Program-made: the position numbers and the translations under genes | In this document: piece by piece, positions 33,701 through 45,175 of the stretch | Layout of the letters: every line of letters begins with the position of its first letter | How positions within the stretch are numbered: position 1 is the first letter of the stretch | NCBI GenBank assembly: GCA_959347315.1 | Contig: OY365818.1 | Coordinates: forward strand, 7,774,658 to 7,838,657 | Reading direction: 5' to 3' | Length of the DNA: 64,000 nt | From: Bimastos eiseni | Lineage: Eukaryota > Annelida > Clitellata > Crassiclitellata > Lumbricidae | Notes under the pieces: generated by a model | The model's input: only the letters and a program-made list of their open reading frames with translations | Database searches by the model: none | What the model was told of the DNA's origin: nothing

Positions 33701-34104
33701 ACATAACCGGTGGCATCAACAAATATTTTGAATTCTGCGTTGCTGACTTCGTGCACATCCATCCAGAATGTGTCGACCGCCACTTCTCGAGCTGGCCCCT
33801 CTCCGTCGGCCGCTATAAACGGCTTGTCCGTGCCCATGGTAAAAGTCGATCCCTCTATTAAGGTCATTCGATTCGTTCGCTCTTGACCACGTCCATCTGG
33901 AACTGGACCAGACTTCCACTCAACTTTCGCCGAAAAGTCATCGACAGAGTTTAGGTCACTTGCTGCGGAAGTTTCAGCACCTACACGACTATGCGGGCAT
34001 CCACATCCTTGTTCGCCGGCTTTCAAGTCATCATCAGACGCTCCAGATTTAAATGATAAAATGATAGAAACTAAAACAAGCACAGTAACTTTTGAAAACG
34101 ACAT
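27720..34104 (-). CDS. SUMF1: Formylglycine-generating enzyme (sulfatase-modifying factor 1), complete, 8 exons
   Basis: ER-lumen enzyme that oxidises the active-site cysteine of sulfatases to formylglycine. Exons in transcript order: 34104-33694, 32756-32682, 32211-32129, 31338-31216, 30559-30445, 29238-29122, 28420-28361, 27884-27720. They join in phase to 1,149 nt, or 382 aa (human 374). Residues 1-22 form a signal peptide. A Cys-rich N-terminal GCGCPHS follows. FGE-sulfatase domain landmarks run in order: [79 protein letters not shown] and GGSYMC. The redox/copper cysteine pair is at about 326 and 331 (SYMC and VCYRYRC), five apart as in the human enzyme. [18 protein letters not shown] ends the domain. 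The tail is about 15 residues longer than in vertebrates. Exon 5 ends with the weak donor GTTAGT. Confidence 0.96.
27950..28165 (-). repeat. tRNA-derived SINE, family B, copy 3
   Basis: Same box order as at 12.86 kb: GAAATTTGATAGCGCC, TTTTTTGCTCAGAAGTGCAC, TTGACGGCACAATTGCAG, CAGAGCAATTGTGC. The head is at the right. It lies in SUMF1 intron 7, about 65 bp upstream of the last exon's acceptor. Confidence 0.8.
28563..28875. mobile_element. hAT-like MITE with near-perfect 8-bp target duplication
   Basis: The left end CAGTGTTTCTCAAAC and right end GTTTCC-type (reverse of GGAAACTCTG) form terminal inverted repeats 313 bp apart. The flanking octamers are CTGTAAAG (28,555-28,562) and CTGTAAAA (28,876-28,883), 7 of 8 identical. 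It lies in SUMF1 intron 6. There is no transposase. Confidence 0.8.
29325..29585. repeat. Unclassified element with three GGGTACC boxes in SUMF1 intron 5
   Basis: CGGGTACCCG-type palindromes occur near 29,330, 29,523 and 29,569. Two internal stretches are related (CAGTTTCATTGCCCAGGCAG and CGATTTCATGACCCGGGTAG). The ends look like weak inverted repeats. The class is unknown. Confidence 0.4.
32865..32950 (-). repeat. SINE-like tail segment in SUMF1 intron 1
   Basis: An ATTATT tract, then TTTTACATAGAGCCCC, CTACTCAGAAGCG and CCCAGCCCAACCACGG, the reversed tail module. A second short one (AATATAGCACCAC plus CTACTCAGAG) lies near 33,030. Confidence 0.5.
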
Positions 34105-35037
34105 CGCTGGATTGTATTCACATATAATTATAACACTTTATATTACTCTAATTTGGTGCTACTGAAGTCCCCATTAGTGACCGTGTTTGACATCCGTTCT
34201 AGTAAATATCAAGTGTACTGAAAATACTCCGAGCGGCTGAAAACATACTCGCCTTTGTTCCATAACCATTTGCGGTTAAGAAAACTCTAAACCTAAGGTA
34301 ATTTAGTAGAGTAGTGTAATCTAATGTAATGTGAATCTTCGAAAATTTCTCGTCGCCCACAAAAGCCACGCAATGGAGACCAGCTTATTCACCGTCGTTA
34401 TACTAAATCAAGACTGCAATAGCCAAGCCTATCGTTTCTCTCCTGTGCCAGGTCAATATCCGGAGGACAAGCTGTGTTGCTGAGCCTGCTGTGGAGACAG
34501 TCGCTTTTTTATTCGACTTCTGTCGTAGCTTGTCATAATTCGTTTATGCAATGCTTGCGTGAAATCATACTGCGGCGGTGTCAACTTGAATTAAATTAAA
34601 CAAAGATCATCAGTGTTATTATCCATTACTTTGCCCAACAAACGTTCTAGTAAAATGTTAAGTTTTTCCACGTCTGATAAAAGCCAACGAGCCTATCTTG
34701 AGACAGAAAACTCATACATCATTACGAGTCACAGCTGTCGATTGGCGGTCAAGCTACTGCTCTGCGCTTGGCCTTGAGTGTCGCTTTAGAAGTTTTGATT
34801 TTACGCAATAAAATAATTGACTGCTACCATAAAATTCTCATGTCGCTAAATATCCAAAGAACGGACGTTAAAGCCAGAGTGCTGACTCTTGTTCAAATTT
34901 ATACTCTACGGCTGTGCTTTTTGGCGCAAGGACTTTTTGGCGCTTAACTAGATTTCATATTAACTGTGAGAATACTGGTTTGTAATTTGCCAGAATAAAC
35001 AATTTGATCAGAAATTGCATTTATCTCTAGCTTGAAA
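34105..35037. promoter_or_regulatory. Head-to-head intergenic region between SUMF1 and the kinase
   Basis: Only 933 bp separate the SUMF1 start codon (reading left) from the kinase start codon (reading right), so both promoters and 5' UTRs must lie here, or upstream non-coding exons must overlap. No TATA box is obvious in either direction. A shared bidirectional promoter is inference from spacing. Confidence 0.55.
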
Positions 35038-38000
35038 ATGTCCAGGGTCTCTATGAAGTCTGTGTTAGAACAAAAGGGTAACCTGACGTGGGATGATTTA
35101 GAAAACCTGGGTGAGCAGAGTTGACTTTTCTATATGCCAAAAGTAGTTAGGCGTTCACTTGTTTACTTTTGTACCTATCTCCTTCGGATTTTCATAGGAA
35201 TTTATAGGTTACTAGTATTTGCAATTGTCACGGCGAAATGTAATATAGTTGGGTGTAACTCGAGAATGCTTGTGTGCTATGATTGGTTCCCCAAAATGAC
35301 ACTGATTATTATTTTTATGGATAAATCTAATGTGGCCGCAATGCAAAAGGAATTTGTACTTCTGCGGCCCAACACGTAAAAAATTTATGGGTGATGAACT
35401 TTGCACATGCGCAACCTTCGGGGCATCTTGATAGTTGTTTTGGGTCAGATGAGCACTAGAGCCGTGAAGGGAAACCAGCTATTTGCCAACTATAAGAAAA
35501 ATAAGTATGCTAGCTCATTTTATATGATTCGGTTATGTGTCTGTTTGTCAAGCCAGGTGACATATGTAAATAAGTCAATCTTTAAAATGATTGTCATGCT
35601 GTTTGAATTTTTACCACAGATGGTGTAAATGGATTGGCACAGTTATGCTGCAACCAGAAAAAGAAGTTTATAGTAAGGGTTTGACTGTTTCTATTTGTAG
35701 TGTTTAGTTTAAAATTTGTTTAGCGGTTTTCGGTAGATAGGTGCAGTTTGAAGATAGGGAGTTTATAGCAAATGTGATGTAGACAATGGTGATAATTATA
35801 CAAACCTATTAGCATGTGTGCAGTATATCCATCTGAATCCACATCAATATTTTCCCAATTCATCAGTTTTTGGTTTCCTGAAATAAAAAGAATGGCAATC
35901 TTAGGTTTTAGCATAATTAACTAATGTCATGTTAATCCGCGCTTCGGTTTTAGCTTATTTAATTATTTCATACTTGAGAGATAGCTTTTAAAACGCGACC
36001 AAATTGTTGGTGAAAAGAATGGCATTCGAGTGGAAGCTGGATTCATGAAAACAATCATGCTTGAATGGAAGCTGGATTCATGAAAGAATCATGCTTAAGC
36101 TAGAATCTGGTTTGGTGTTCAATTGGAAACTGTTCATTGTTAACGTTTGGAATTAATTATGCTAAAACCTAAAATTACCAAAAGAATTGCATGTTCTCTT
36201 ATTTTGCCCATTATGTGTCGCCCTCCTCCTTTCTCCAGGTTTTGGACTAGCACTGTCAAAGTCCAAACAATGCATATACCCAATACATACATAGTATTTA
36301 TACCGAATTTGATGAGCGGCGGGGAAAGGAGGCACGGCTATGAGAAGGAAGAAGTGGAGGAGAGGGACATTATAAAATAAGACATGCATGTAGAAAGAGC
36401 GGCAGGATCAAAAGATAAGAGCTAGTTATCTTTTACAGTTCATTCTTGCCACATGGCCAAGCCATGTCAGTCTTCTTTTCCTGGATCCTGTCTACCATTT
36501 TTTTCTCTGTATTCTATTGAATTACATTTTTGATTTATATAGCGCCTCTAACAAAATACCTATTAAGAGGTGCACTCTGCAATTAAAATCCATATCTTTT
36601 ATATATTGCTGTTATTTACCTGTAAACAGAATATATATGATGCACAATAGAAACTCATGATTGATTTTAAGGCGCTGTTTTGACGTTTGTTAATGGTAAT
36701 TACCAGACTTGGATTACTGTTTATTTTGTTATTGCCTTTTGGAAACTGTTTATGCAGTGAAGAATGTCTGTTTGCACAGGTCTCAGTGGAGGGAAACATT
36801 GGCTGCGGAAAGTCAACGCTTCTCAGCTACTTCAAAAACTTCTCAGACTTGGTTGAGGTGAGCTATTGCAAGAACTGTGAATCTAGATCTCTTGCATTTT
36901 TGAGCCAATTATCTTGAGATTTTATAGTTTGGTTATTTCTTAATGTTTGTGATGGTTAAATCATCTGCAAGCCACCAAAACAAAGGAAATTACATTTTTC
37001 CTTTTGGTGCCGATTATTGTTGCAATACCAACTTTTTTTTAAAATATTGGCCAGATTAAACTTGTGTATGTCAGTTCTTGCATTCACATAATCATCTGTT
37101 CCATATTAGATTTTAATACCTCTGCTCAGTTGAGATCTCATACACAGTTTCTTGACTTGTTTGTTTTGTGATATCGGAATACTTGTTGAAATGCATGAAA
37201 TTATATATCGCCCTTCCAGCAACATCTTTTGCTCAGAAGTGCACACGCCTCGACGGCACAATTGCAGTTGTACTGCAGAGCAATTGTACGCGAAGGACTT
37301 GCTCCAGGTCCCTACACAATGGCCTACGCCTGTTGAACCCGCTCACTCTGCACACAATGAGTGTTACGAGGTGACTGCTCTTACCGATCAGCCACCATGC
37401 CATTCTTGTCTAGTTTGATGTTTGCAATAGCTCAAAAGTCATGAAAGTCGATCTCTGCTGAAAATGATTCCTGAACTATTAAGCTTTGCCAGTGATGTTC
37501 TTATTTTGAGTGGAATTCTGTTCCAGAAAGCAGTCACAGTACAATGTGTTTGACGATCAGGGTGGTATAATGATAGCTTTGAACTGCTTTCTTTCTGAAT
37601 ATTTTGTGTACAAATGTACTAGTTTATTTTTCTTTTGTAGCCTGTTAAAGAGCCTGTGGAGATGTGGACTAACATCAGGGGTCATAATGGATTGGTAAAT
37701 TTTTGTGTTTTCTCAACAATTTAAAATTTTATTCACTGCTTAATTTTCATGGCTTTTTTTATATCAGTTTTAAAGAATGAGGTGCTGTATTACTTTGCTA
37801 AACCCAATCTAAATTTTATGTTAATAACTGGACTATTACTAATGCTCCCATAAAGTTAAATTGTGCTCTAGAAATATGCTCAGAGAAGTTTTCGTTTGTT
37901 AAAATGCATTTCGTGAAGTTTGTCAATCTTAACACAGTGTTCACACGTCAATTGACTTTTAGCCGTGCTGCAGTCGGGAGCGCTCCTGAGTAGTAGCCTG

Positions 38001-41000
38001 TAAGGGGCGCTATATTAATTAATTAATTAATCTATTTTGCAAATGGCCTTGAAAGACCTGAATTCTGTTGGTATGTCGTTTTTGTGCACCCTAACCATTT
38101 TATAACCATTTTTTCACATAACTTGTGTGACATTGAAACTGCACTGAATGTCGGGTCCACATACCCGACTGGTGACTGCATTATAAAAAAAGTTATATTT
38201 TAATGGTTGTAACAGTTTGTTTGATGGAAACTCTTGTTTCCTGTGTAGCAACTGTTGTACGATGATCCAGAACGATGGTCATTTGCTTTCAACAAATACT
38301 GTATGCTGACGAGACTTCAGACTCATCTAATTGAAAGCGTAAGGGTGTTGATTGGTTGGATTTTGAATTTGATTACTGGAGAGTAATCACATATGGTTCA
38401 CTTGTTGCTAGCATAGTATGAGCTGCAAGAAGACCAATGGCTCAGAAAATTGTGAACTTTTAGTGTAGTATTTTCAGTTTAATAATACTGTGATAACAAA
38501 GGTCATTGGCATTACCTTCCTCCTTTGTACAGTCTTAGGACTGGTACTTGAGCACGGACTTGCAATGGCAAAGCTTGCTGCTTACTTCATAAAGCAAAGC
38601 AAATTTTTAAGAGTGACTAATTGGAAAGGTGACATGCCAATATTGCTTAAATTATGGATAAATTTAATTATTAAATATTGATTTCTGCTGTTTGTGCATG
38701 ATGAAGATTAATGTAGGACTGAGTTCTTGTGTTAAACTGACTTAATGTGTGAATCGGAATTTGGGTTATAAGGTAAAAGCAATTTGAATTTTCAGTTTAT
38801 TGAATTTGAATATTTTAATGTTGCTTACAGTCTTTAGAGCAGCATATTGAATATAACTACTTTGTGCTGTTCATTAATTATATTTTTATGTATTGCACAT
38901 TACTTTTACGACTTTATTACTTTTACGACTTTATCATTTTTATGACTTTCTAGCCAGTGCCAGTGAAGATGATCGAGAGATCATTGTTCAGCACTCGTCA
39001 TGTGTTCGTTGAAAGTGCATTCCGAAGGTTAGTTGCTACCGGTAATTAAAAATACAAAGTTGTAGTTATATTATCAATCTGAGGGTAAAATGTTGACGTT
39101 GTTATCAGGGTAATAATTATTATTTTCCTGATAGTTGTTTTATAAAATGGTCAAGTTCATTTGTGATACCTTACCGTTGTCCATCCTCGTGGTGTCGGCA
39201 CATTGGGCGACACAGCTCTTCCACACTCGTTTGTCCTTGGCAGCCTCACTGGCCTCTCCCCGAGTCATTCCTTCGTCGCTGAGATCCTTTGAGGTCGTGT
39301 CCTTCCAATTCTTTCTTGGTCTTCCCCATTTTTGTCTCCATCGACTTGTGGTCCAGTTTTGTGATATGAGATTCCAAATATATGCTGGGGGGAATTCCTG
39401 AGTTTTCATCCTTGAAGGCCCAGATAAATTTGCTGTAATAACAATCATCTGTTTCGCCGGTGACTGTATTCATATAGGCAATTTTTTAGCTTTATGTAAT
39501 TTGCATTTCTACCTAGCAAATTACTTTGCTGGGGTAAAATCTGCCTTAGATACCCAACTGGAATTATTCCTTGAACATTTTAACGATAAGCTGCTTGGGT
39601 TTTCTTAGTGTTAAACAGTTGAATCAGATCAGACAAAGGAATAAAACTCGACGAATTATTCATTGTTTGTTTGAGCATTCTGTGCGTTATGTAATTATGT
39701 GTTTGGGTCAATTGTATGAGTAATTATTCTTTTTGAATGCTGCGTTTGCACGTTAATGATGAGGTTCATTCATTTCCCAGTCACTTCTAATATACTCTTT
39801 CGTCATGTAGGTTTTAAACTCGTGGTGTGGGACATTTAAGATTATTTGGATGTTTATATTGATACAATACAATGCATATGCATTTTTATATTGCCCTTCT
39901 TACAAAGTTCATAATAGTGCAGATGCTAGTTTTTTGCAGAGCAGCTGTGAGCACAGGACTTGCTCAAGGTTCCTGCACACTGAACACCTCGAACGAGGAT
40001 CGAACCTGCATTCCCCGCAATACTGGCCGACCGCTCTAACCAGCATGCCGCAAGTAATGGCAACAATTTATATGGTGCCCTAACACAGCTTGTTCCAAGG
40101 ATGTCAGTATATATGTCTTACAATCAGAAAAGTTTTCTTTGTGGTTAATTTTCAGTGGTATTCTAAGCGATGTCGAATACACAATTCTCTTGGAGTGGTT
40201 CGACTTCATCACAAAGACCCAAGACGTAAAAGTTGATTTGTTTGGTGAGTAGCTGTAAATCGAGGTGTTAGTCTTTCAGGTAGAAAGTTGCGAGATTATT
40301 TGTTCCCATGCAGCAGCCGGACTGGGAATTGACACTGAAAAGTCAGTCTCTGATTAATTTTTTTGGTTTAAAGATGCTGTAGATTCGAGGTTGTTGTGGG
40401 AAATGTGAGAATGGCAAATATATTCTTGCCTTGAGCTTTTTAACAGTGCAATGGTTTAGTGCAGGAGAAAAAGGAAGGTGTGAGGCAGCTGTGGATATGA
40501 ATTGTTACCAACTTTATTGTTTGTGGTCTTGACTTGTGAGGGCAGGGCAAGTGTCCAGTCGTCCTCGCCATCTCATATGCCACAGACAGTATGCAGTCTG
40601 CGTATTTATTTCAGATGAGTTGACTAGGGCAGAGGTTCTTAACAGGTGTGGCTCAACAAACCAGTGTGTCGTAAGCATGGTGTGTCGTTGGTGCGTCACG
40701 AAAAACTGGTGTATCACAGCATACGACAAAGAATCAGAATTAAATAAGTTAAATTAAGAATCTCAAAATCATTAGAAAGTATAAAGAACTCATTATGAAC
40801 AATTTCATTCACTAAAATGTGTAACTTTAGGTGTGATGCAGGCCATAAAAGGTTAAGAACCTCTGGACTAGGGGATGAGATATGAGTGCAGCAGAAATCT
40901 CGAAACAAATTTCCGGTCTGGTGGGGGTTAGAACCCAACGTCTTTGTTGACAGAACAACATGCTGACCACTTGGCCCTCATGTATCCCTTGCATTGAGAT

Positions 41001-42353
41001 CCTGAAAACTTTTTAGGGTGCAGTGTGAACTTTTAGTTCCATGTTTTCATTTCAGTCTACTTGAGGGCCTCGCCTGAGGTCTGCTACGAACGGATAAAGA
41101 AGAGAGATCGAAAGGAAGAAGCAGGAGTCCCGTTTGTAAGTGTCTTCATAATATTCTTACTTTTTAGGCACAAAATGTGAAGCTGAAACTTAACTTAATT
41201 CATGTGTTATTGTATGAAAAAGTCAGAGTACTTGGTGGACTATTGTTATCATTTACGCCAGTGAGTTTTTCTTATCAATGCCTGTGATTATTTTCGGTTT
41301 CTTGTAAATTAGCATTAAGTTTCTGTTTAAAATGACAGTTTTGGTTAAGTTGAATGCTGTTTTTGTTGCAGGAATTCATCAAAGAGCTCTACGATTTACA
41401 TGAAAACTGGCTAATGACTCCAAACTCTGATAAACTTCCTGGCCCCGTACTGGTATGTGTGGCGGTCTTCTCAGTAGTCAGTTTTCTATTCAGTACTTGA
41501 GTGAATTTATTTTCAAATCTAATAAATTCAGTTCATCAAAAGGACTTAAGCAAGTAATGCTTGGCTATTGTGATTGGTTTTTTATTTTATTACTTCCGGG
41601 TTGAGATGAGCGTCATGCCCGAGCGAGTTCACAAATACGTGCGGATTGGGCTGAGTTTATTCATGGCAGGGCCAGGAAATTTAGGCCCACGTTATTGGGA
41701 AAAATGTTTGTCTTTCCTTGTGACAAAGATGCAGCTGCCATCTGTTATTATTAGATGTGGTCCATATGACATGAATTATCATTTTTAAATGTCTGATACT
41801 TATGTGTACTTTACCGGCATTTCGATGTTGTGTGAGTAGCATTAATGAGGTCACTGTTTTTTGTGGCTGTTCATGCATGAATTGTCAGCAACTTGGCTGT
41901 TATGCAACCTGGATTTATGGCAGGCTGGCCATAGTGACAATATTTACGAAATGAGCTGGGTTAGGCTCGGCTTGGGCCATTACCCCCCAACCCATGCTCA
42001 TCTCTACTTTTGAGCTATTTCTGCAGATAATTTTAAACCGTCTTAATGATCATCTAGCGTCATTTCCTTCAAAAGACTTTATTCAAAGAATGTATTTAAA
42101 ATCTTGAGCGCAATAGTAACTGAGTTATTTCTCCATTATGTAAGTTGCTGCAGAATATTGGTCTGAACTAGTAAATGAAAAAATATGTTGTTCATTAATA
42201 GTTCAGCTATTTTCGACATGAATGCAGCTTGAATCTATTGATATTTATCAACTTCCGTCGTTTTTCGTTCAGGTTCTAGACGCTAGCCACGAAATTCCCA
42301 AAATGGAACAAATCTACGAAGACTACAAGTCACAAATTCTTTGCGGATGCTGA
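35038..42353 (+). CDS. TK2: Deoxynucleoside kinase, dNK/TK2 type, complete, 10 exons
   Basis: Phosphorylates deoxynucleosides to monophosphates in the salvage pathway. Exons: 35038-35110, 35620-35672, 36780-36857, 37641-37694, 38249-38338, 38954-39027, 40156-40244, 41056-41135, 41372-41452, 42273-42353. They join in phase to 753 nt, or 250 aa, the same length as insect dNK. The P-loop GNIGCGKST is at about 47-55. PVEMWTNIRGHN follows at about 74-85. The catalytic-Arg motif ERS is at about 124-126 and ARYVFVE-like RHVFVES follows. LLEWFDFI, YLRASPEVCYERI, the basic LID (KKRDRKEE, about 186-193) and LHENWL complete the family order. The first 42 residues carry acidic groups and no clear mitochondrial presequence. 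This could be the cytosolic form or an alternative first exon may exist. Human TK2 is the nearest vertebrate form by motif wording. Confidence 0.94.
36215..36270 (+). repeat. SINE core box
   Basis: GTCGCCCTCCTCCTTTCTCC, AGGTTTTGGACTAGCACTG. The same box is at about 1,350, 46,970, 61,197 and 61,346, and reversed at 5,757 and 10,637. It lies in kinase intron 2. Confidence 0.6.
37195..37410 (-). repeat. tRNA-derived SINE, family B, copy 4
   Basis: TTTTGCTCAGAAGTGCACAC, GCCTCGACGGCACAATTGCA, CAGAGCAATTGTACGCGAAG, then GGTCCCTACACAATGG. The head region is at the right. It lies in kinase intron 3. Confidence 0.8.
37960..38035 (+). repeat. SINE-like tail module with ATTA tail
   Basis: CTTTTAGCCGTGCTGCAG, TCGGGAGCGCTCCTGAGTAG, CCTGTAAGGGGCGCTATATT, then ATTAATTAATTAAT. 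This is the clearest copy of the tail module in the window. Confidence 0.65.
39140..39475 (-). mobile_element. LINE ORF2 C-terminal fragment in kinase intron 6
   Basis: The minus-strand frame of about 100 codons contains SRWRQKWGRPRKNWKD, then KDLSDEGMT, then EAAKDKRVWKSCVAQCAD. Basic GRPRKNW followed by a spaced Trp and a DR-x-x-W block is typical of the C-terminal end of non-LTR retrotransposon ORF2. No catalytic reverse-transcriptase motif is present, so this is a 5'-truncated copy. Confidence 0.75.
39880..40065 (-). repeat. tRNA-derived SINE, family B, copy 5 (diverged, head well preserved)
   Basis: Read on minus it has GGCATGCTGGTTAGAGCGGT, then GGTTCGATCCTCGTTCGAGG and a TTGAGCAAGTCCTGTGC body. 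The GGTTCGATCC B box makes the tRNA origin clearest here. It lies in kinase intron 6. Confidence 0.75.
40630..40865. mobile_element. hAT-like MITE with perfect 8-bp target duplication
   Basis: The left end CAGAGGTTCTTAAC and right end GTTAAGAACCTCTG are exact inverted repeats of 14 bp. GACTAGGG occurs on both sides (40,622-40,629 and 40,866-40,873). At 236 bp it has no coding capacity. It lies in kinase intron 7. Confidence 0.93.
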
Positions 42354-42948
42354 CGTTGCTTTTAAGTTACCCACCGTGTACCTCTTTCATCTGTTTTCAG
42401 TTATTTATTATGGACATTGGATTGAGCATAAGACATTAGTGTCTTTATTTCATTTTTTTTATTTTTTTATCTTATGCAGTTGCATTTAAAAAGGTGGTAC
42501 TCTTTGGATTGTAAATTTGCCTGAGATCAACTAACATTTGCTCTGGTGAATTTTGTGTAGGTCAATTGGTAATTGAAGATTTTTTAGCTGAAGTGCTAAT
42601 TAGACAGTTATATGGCAGTATAGTCTAGCTGCTGTTGCTAGTTGCGTACTTTTAACATAGTTGGATGCAAATTGTTGACCACAGTATTGCACCAGGCTGT
42701 GTTTTTTTGCGTTCGTGTTACTGGCAAGAGTGGATGTTGAGGATCAGATATTAGATTGAGAAACTGAAATATCACTAAGTTATATTATTTTCTTATGCAT
42801 ATATACTGTGAATGCCATTTGTTTTTATAACTGTAAGTCGGTTAATTGCTGGTTGTATGGAAGGTTTTAATTTTTTAAATTACTATGGAAAGCATCTTCC
42901 TTTTAATTGGTCTGTAGTTTTTGATCGTTGATCAAATTTGGACTAAAA

Positions 42949-42954
42949 AATAAA
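42949..42954 (+). terminator. Candidate poly(A) signal of the kinase gene
   Basis: AATAAA about 600 bp after the stop codon and just before the 23-bp minisatellite. The intervening sequence is AT/GT-rich without a frame, as expected for a 3' UTR. Confidence 0.5.
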
Positions 42955-43005
42955 AAGATTCTTATGGAGTTTGCTTAATTAAACTCTTGAACTACTCACT
43001 GTTGT

Positions 43006-43468
43006 GGTTTATATGAACCACTTGCTGAGCTAACCTGCCTGGGTTTACATGAACCGCTGGCTTTGGTTTACACGAACCACTGTTTTTTTACATGATCTAC
43101 TAGCTTTGGTTTACATGAATGACTGGCTTTTGTTTACTTGAACCACTGGCTTTGGTTTACATGATCCACTGGTTTTGGTTCACACGAATGACTGGCTTTT
43201 GTTTACTTCAACCACTGGTTTTGGTTTACATGATCCACTGGTTTTGGTTCACACGAATGACTGGCTTTTGTTTACATGATCCACTGGTTTTGGTTTACAT
43301 GATCCACTGGCTTTAGTGTATACGATCCACTAGCTTTGGTTGACATGAATTGCTGGCTTTGGTTTACTTGAACTGCTGACTTTGGTTTACTTGAACCGCT
43401 GCCTTTTGTTTATTTGAACCACTGGCTTTGGTTCACATGGACCACTGGCTTTGGTCTACATGATCTAT
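43006..43468. repeat. 23-bp minisatellite, about 20 diverged copies
   Basis: The unit is close to CTTTGGTTTACATGATCCA plus CTGG. Copies vary at a few positions (TTCACACGAATGA and TTTACTTGAACCA variants) and some variants alternate. The 65-codon open frame across it is a repeat product. Confidence 0.92.
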
Positions 43469-43469
43469 G

Positions 43470-45030
43470 GTTTGATGCTTTCTCAGTTATGCCACTACAT
43501 TGACTCTGGTATTAGTTGCACACATTCACTGTTATAATCACTAACTGCCCTCACCTTGAACATTTTAACTCTACTATGAAATAAGCAAGTACTAATGTTT
43601 AATAAAGCAAATGCTATCCTTTGGATATACTTAGATTTCGGAGCTTGTAACACCTCTAAAACTCCTGCACGAACAGACGCATGCATTGTGTGGCAAAGCA
43701 GTCATGAAATGGCATGTCCTATTTTGCCACCTGTACCATTTCATTCCATGTTTTACCATGCAATGGTTCGTCAATAATAGCCAGGTAGATTCATGTAGTG
43801 CTGACAAACCTGCTTCAAAACTTTTACAGCAATTAAAACTTCTGAAAAACTATGAAATCTTGCCTTGTAGAATTGCCCAATTTATTGTATAAAGGTAATA
43901 TTATGGGCCTATACTACAGAACAATATGAAAAATATATTGCACCCATTTTCAAAGTTCCCTTTAGAATTGGCCAAGTCATTTCTTATCTACACGTTTTCC
44001 CCTAGGCAAAATAAAATGTACAGAATAATCATTTGTGCTGATGTGAAATGACATTCAAAAGATGATTAAAAATTGAGTAAATTATTTATTAAAAATATCC
44101 AATTGGATAACACTGACTTAATGCACTGGCGTTAGTAAGCCCATCATGATACACAAGTCGCAATTCGCAAGTAGTAGACCGTGTTGTGGCCTTTTCGTAA
44201 TCACACTCGTAATCTCGAAAGCCAAGTGCAGGGCACTAGCTTATTCACGAGCATTATCGTAGCTACGCCACCAAGTCCATGTCACATACCGCAGATTGTT
44301 CGTTTCGACAAAATATCCGATAACAACTAATGTAGTAAATAATTTTAGATACTTATACATACAGGCAATATATATATATATATACGATATCTTAGGAAAA
44401 CTAGCGAATTAAAAAAATTTAATTTCCACTAAGCCACTGTAGCATTTGATATAGGCCTAAGCTTACGTACAGTAAGTGGACATGGTACATCATGAACATC
44501 CGACTAGAACAGCTTGCTGATAATGATCACTTTGGATACTTTATGTGAAGTAATGTAATGGAGCACTTATGTAGTGCCACTCAAATCACAGGCACTCTTG
44601 ACTCAACACAGAGAGAGGTAAGCAGAAAAAAGTAGTCTTCAAGCGCTTCCGGAAGACAACAGTGGAGAGAGAGAAGCTCCTTCCGAAGAGGAAGGGGGGC
44701 GGGCTGTTGGGACCCACGCAGACCAAGCTCCTGGATTGGACCGTGGCAGAGCACATGAGGGGAACCACCTGAAGTCCGCGGGCAGAGGAACGAAGGGAAA
44801 ACAGGCGAGGTAAATAGGAGTCAGAAGACTCCTAGCGCAGAGAGCCAGATATTAGGCGGGGGCAGATCCAAGGAGATAATTACGTATCAACGCAAGGATC
44901 TTGAAACGAAGAGAGTCGCTAGATGTTATAAGTGATAGCAGTTTTGGTATTAAAGTATTAGACTGTTGAGTCTTAATGTAGTAACAGCTGTAAGGTGATT
45001 TTTGAAATTTTGGTAGGCCTACGTGTTATT
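43470..45030. other. Intergenic region between kinase and tetraspanin
   Basis: AT-rich sequence with no exon seen. A dispersed-repeat-like block at about 44,545-44,900 begins with GGAGCACTTATGTAGTGCC and carries AGCGCTTCCGGAAGACAAC and GACCGTGGCAGAGCACATGA. It resembles the repeat near 21,880-22,040 (TTTATATAGCACCACTC start). Confidence 0.5.
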
Positions 45031-45032
45031 TA

Positions 45033-45175
45033 AATAACGGTGATTATTTGTTATTGCAATGACGGTAGGCCTAATTATTATGTAATAGCAATAACAGTGA
45101 TTAGGTATTATTATAATAACGGTGATTGTTTTTTATTTTAATAATGGTGATTAGGTGTTATTGTAATAACGGCTG
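45033..45175. repeat. 25-bp minisatellite overlapping the tetraspanin last exon
   Basis: AATAACGGTGAT-type units start at 45,033, 45,058, 45,090, 45,115, 45,140 and 45,165. Most are spaced 25 bp. The array runs into the last coding codons of the tetraspanin. Confidence 0.85.

Noticed and set aside
37152..37418. 88-codon + frame in the kinase locus
   Set aside because: It lies across SINE family B copy 4. Similar peptides appear wherever that SINE occurs.
43006..43468. CRISPR-like array
   Set aside because: The repeats are directly tandem with no unique spacers, and the genome is eukaryotic. It is a minisatellite.
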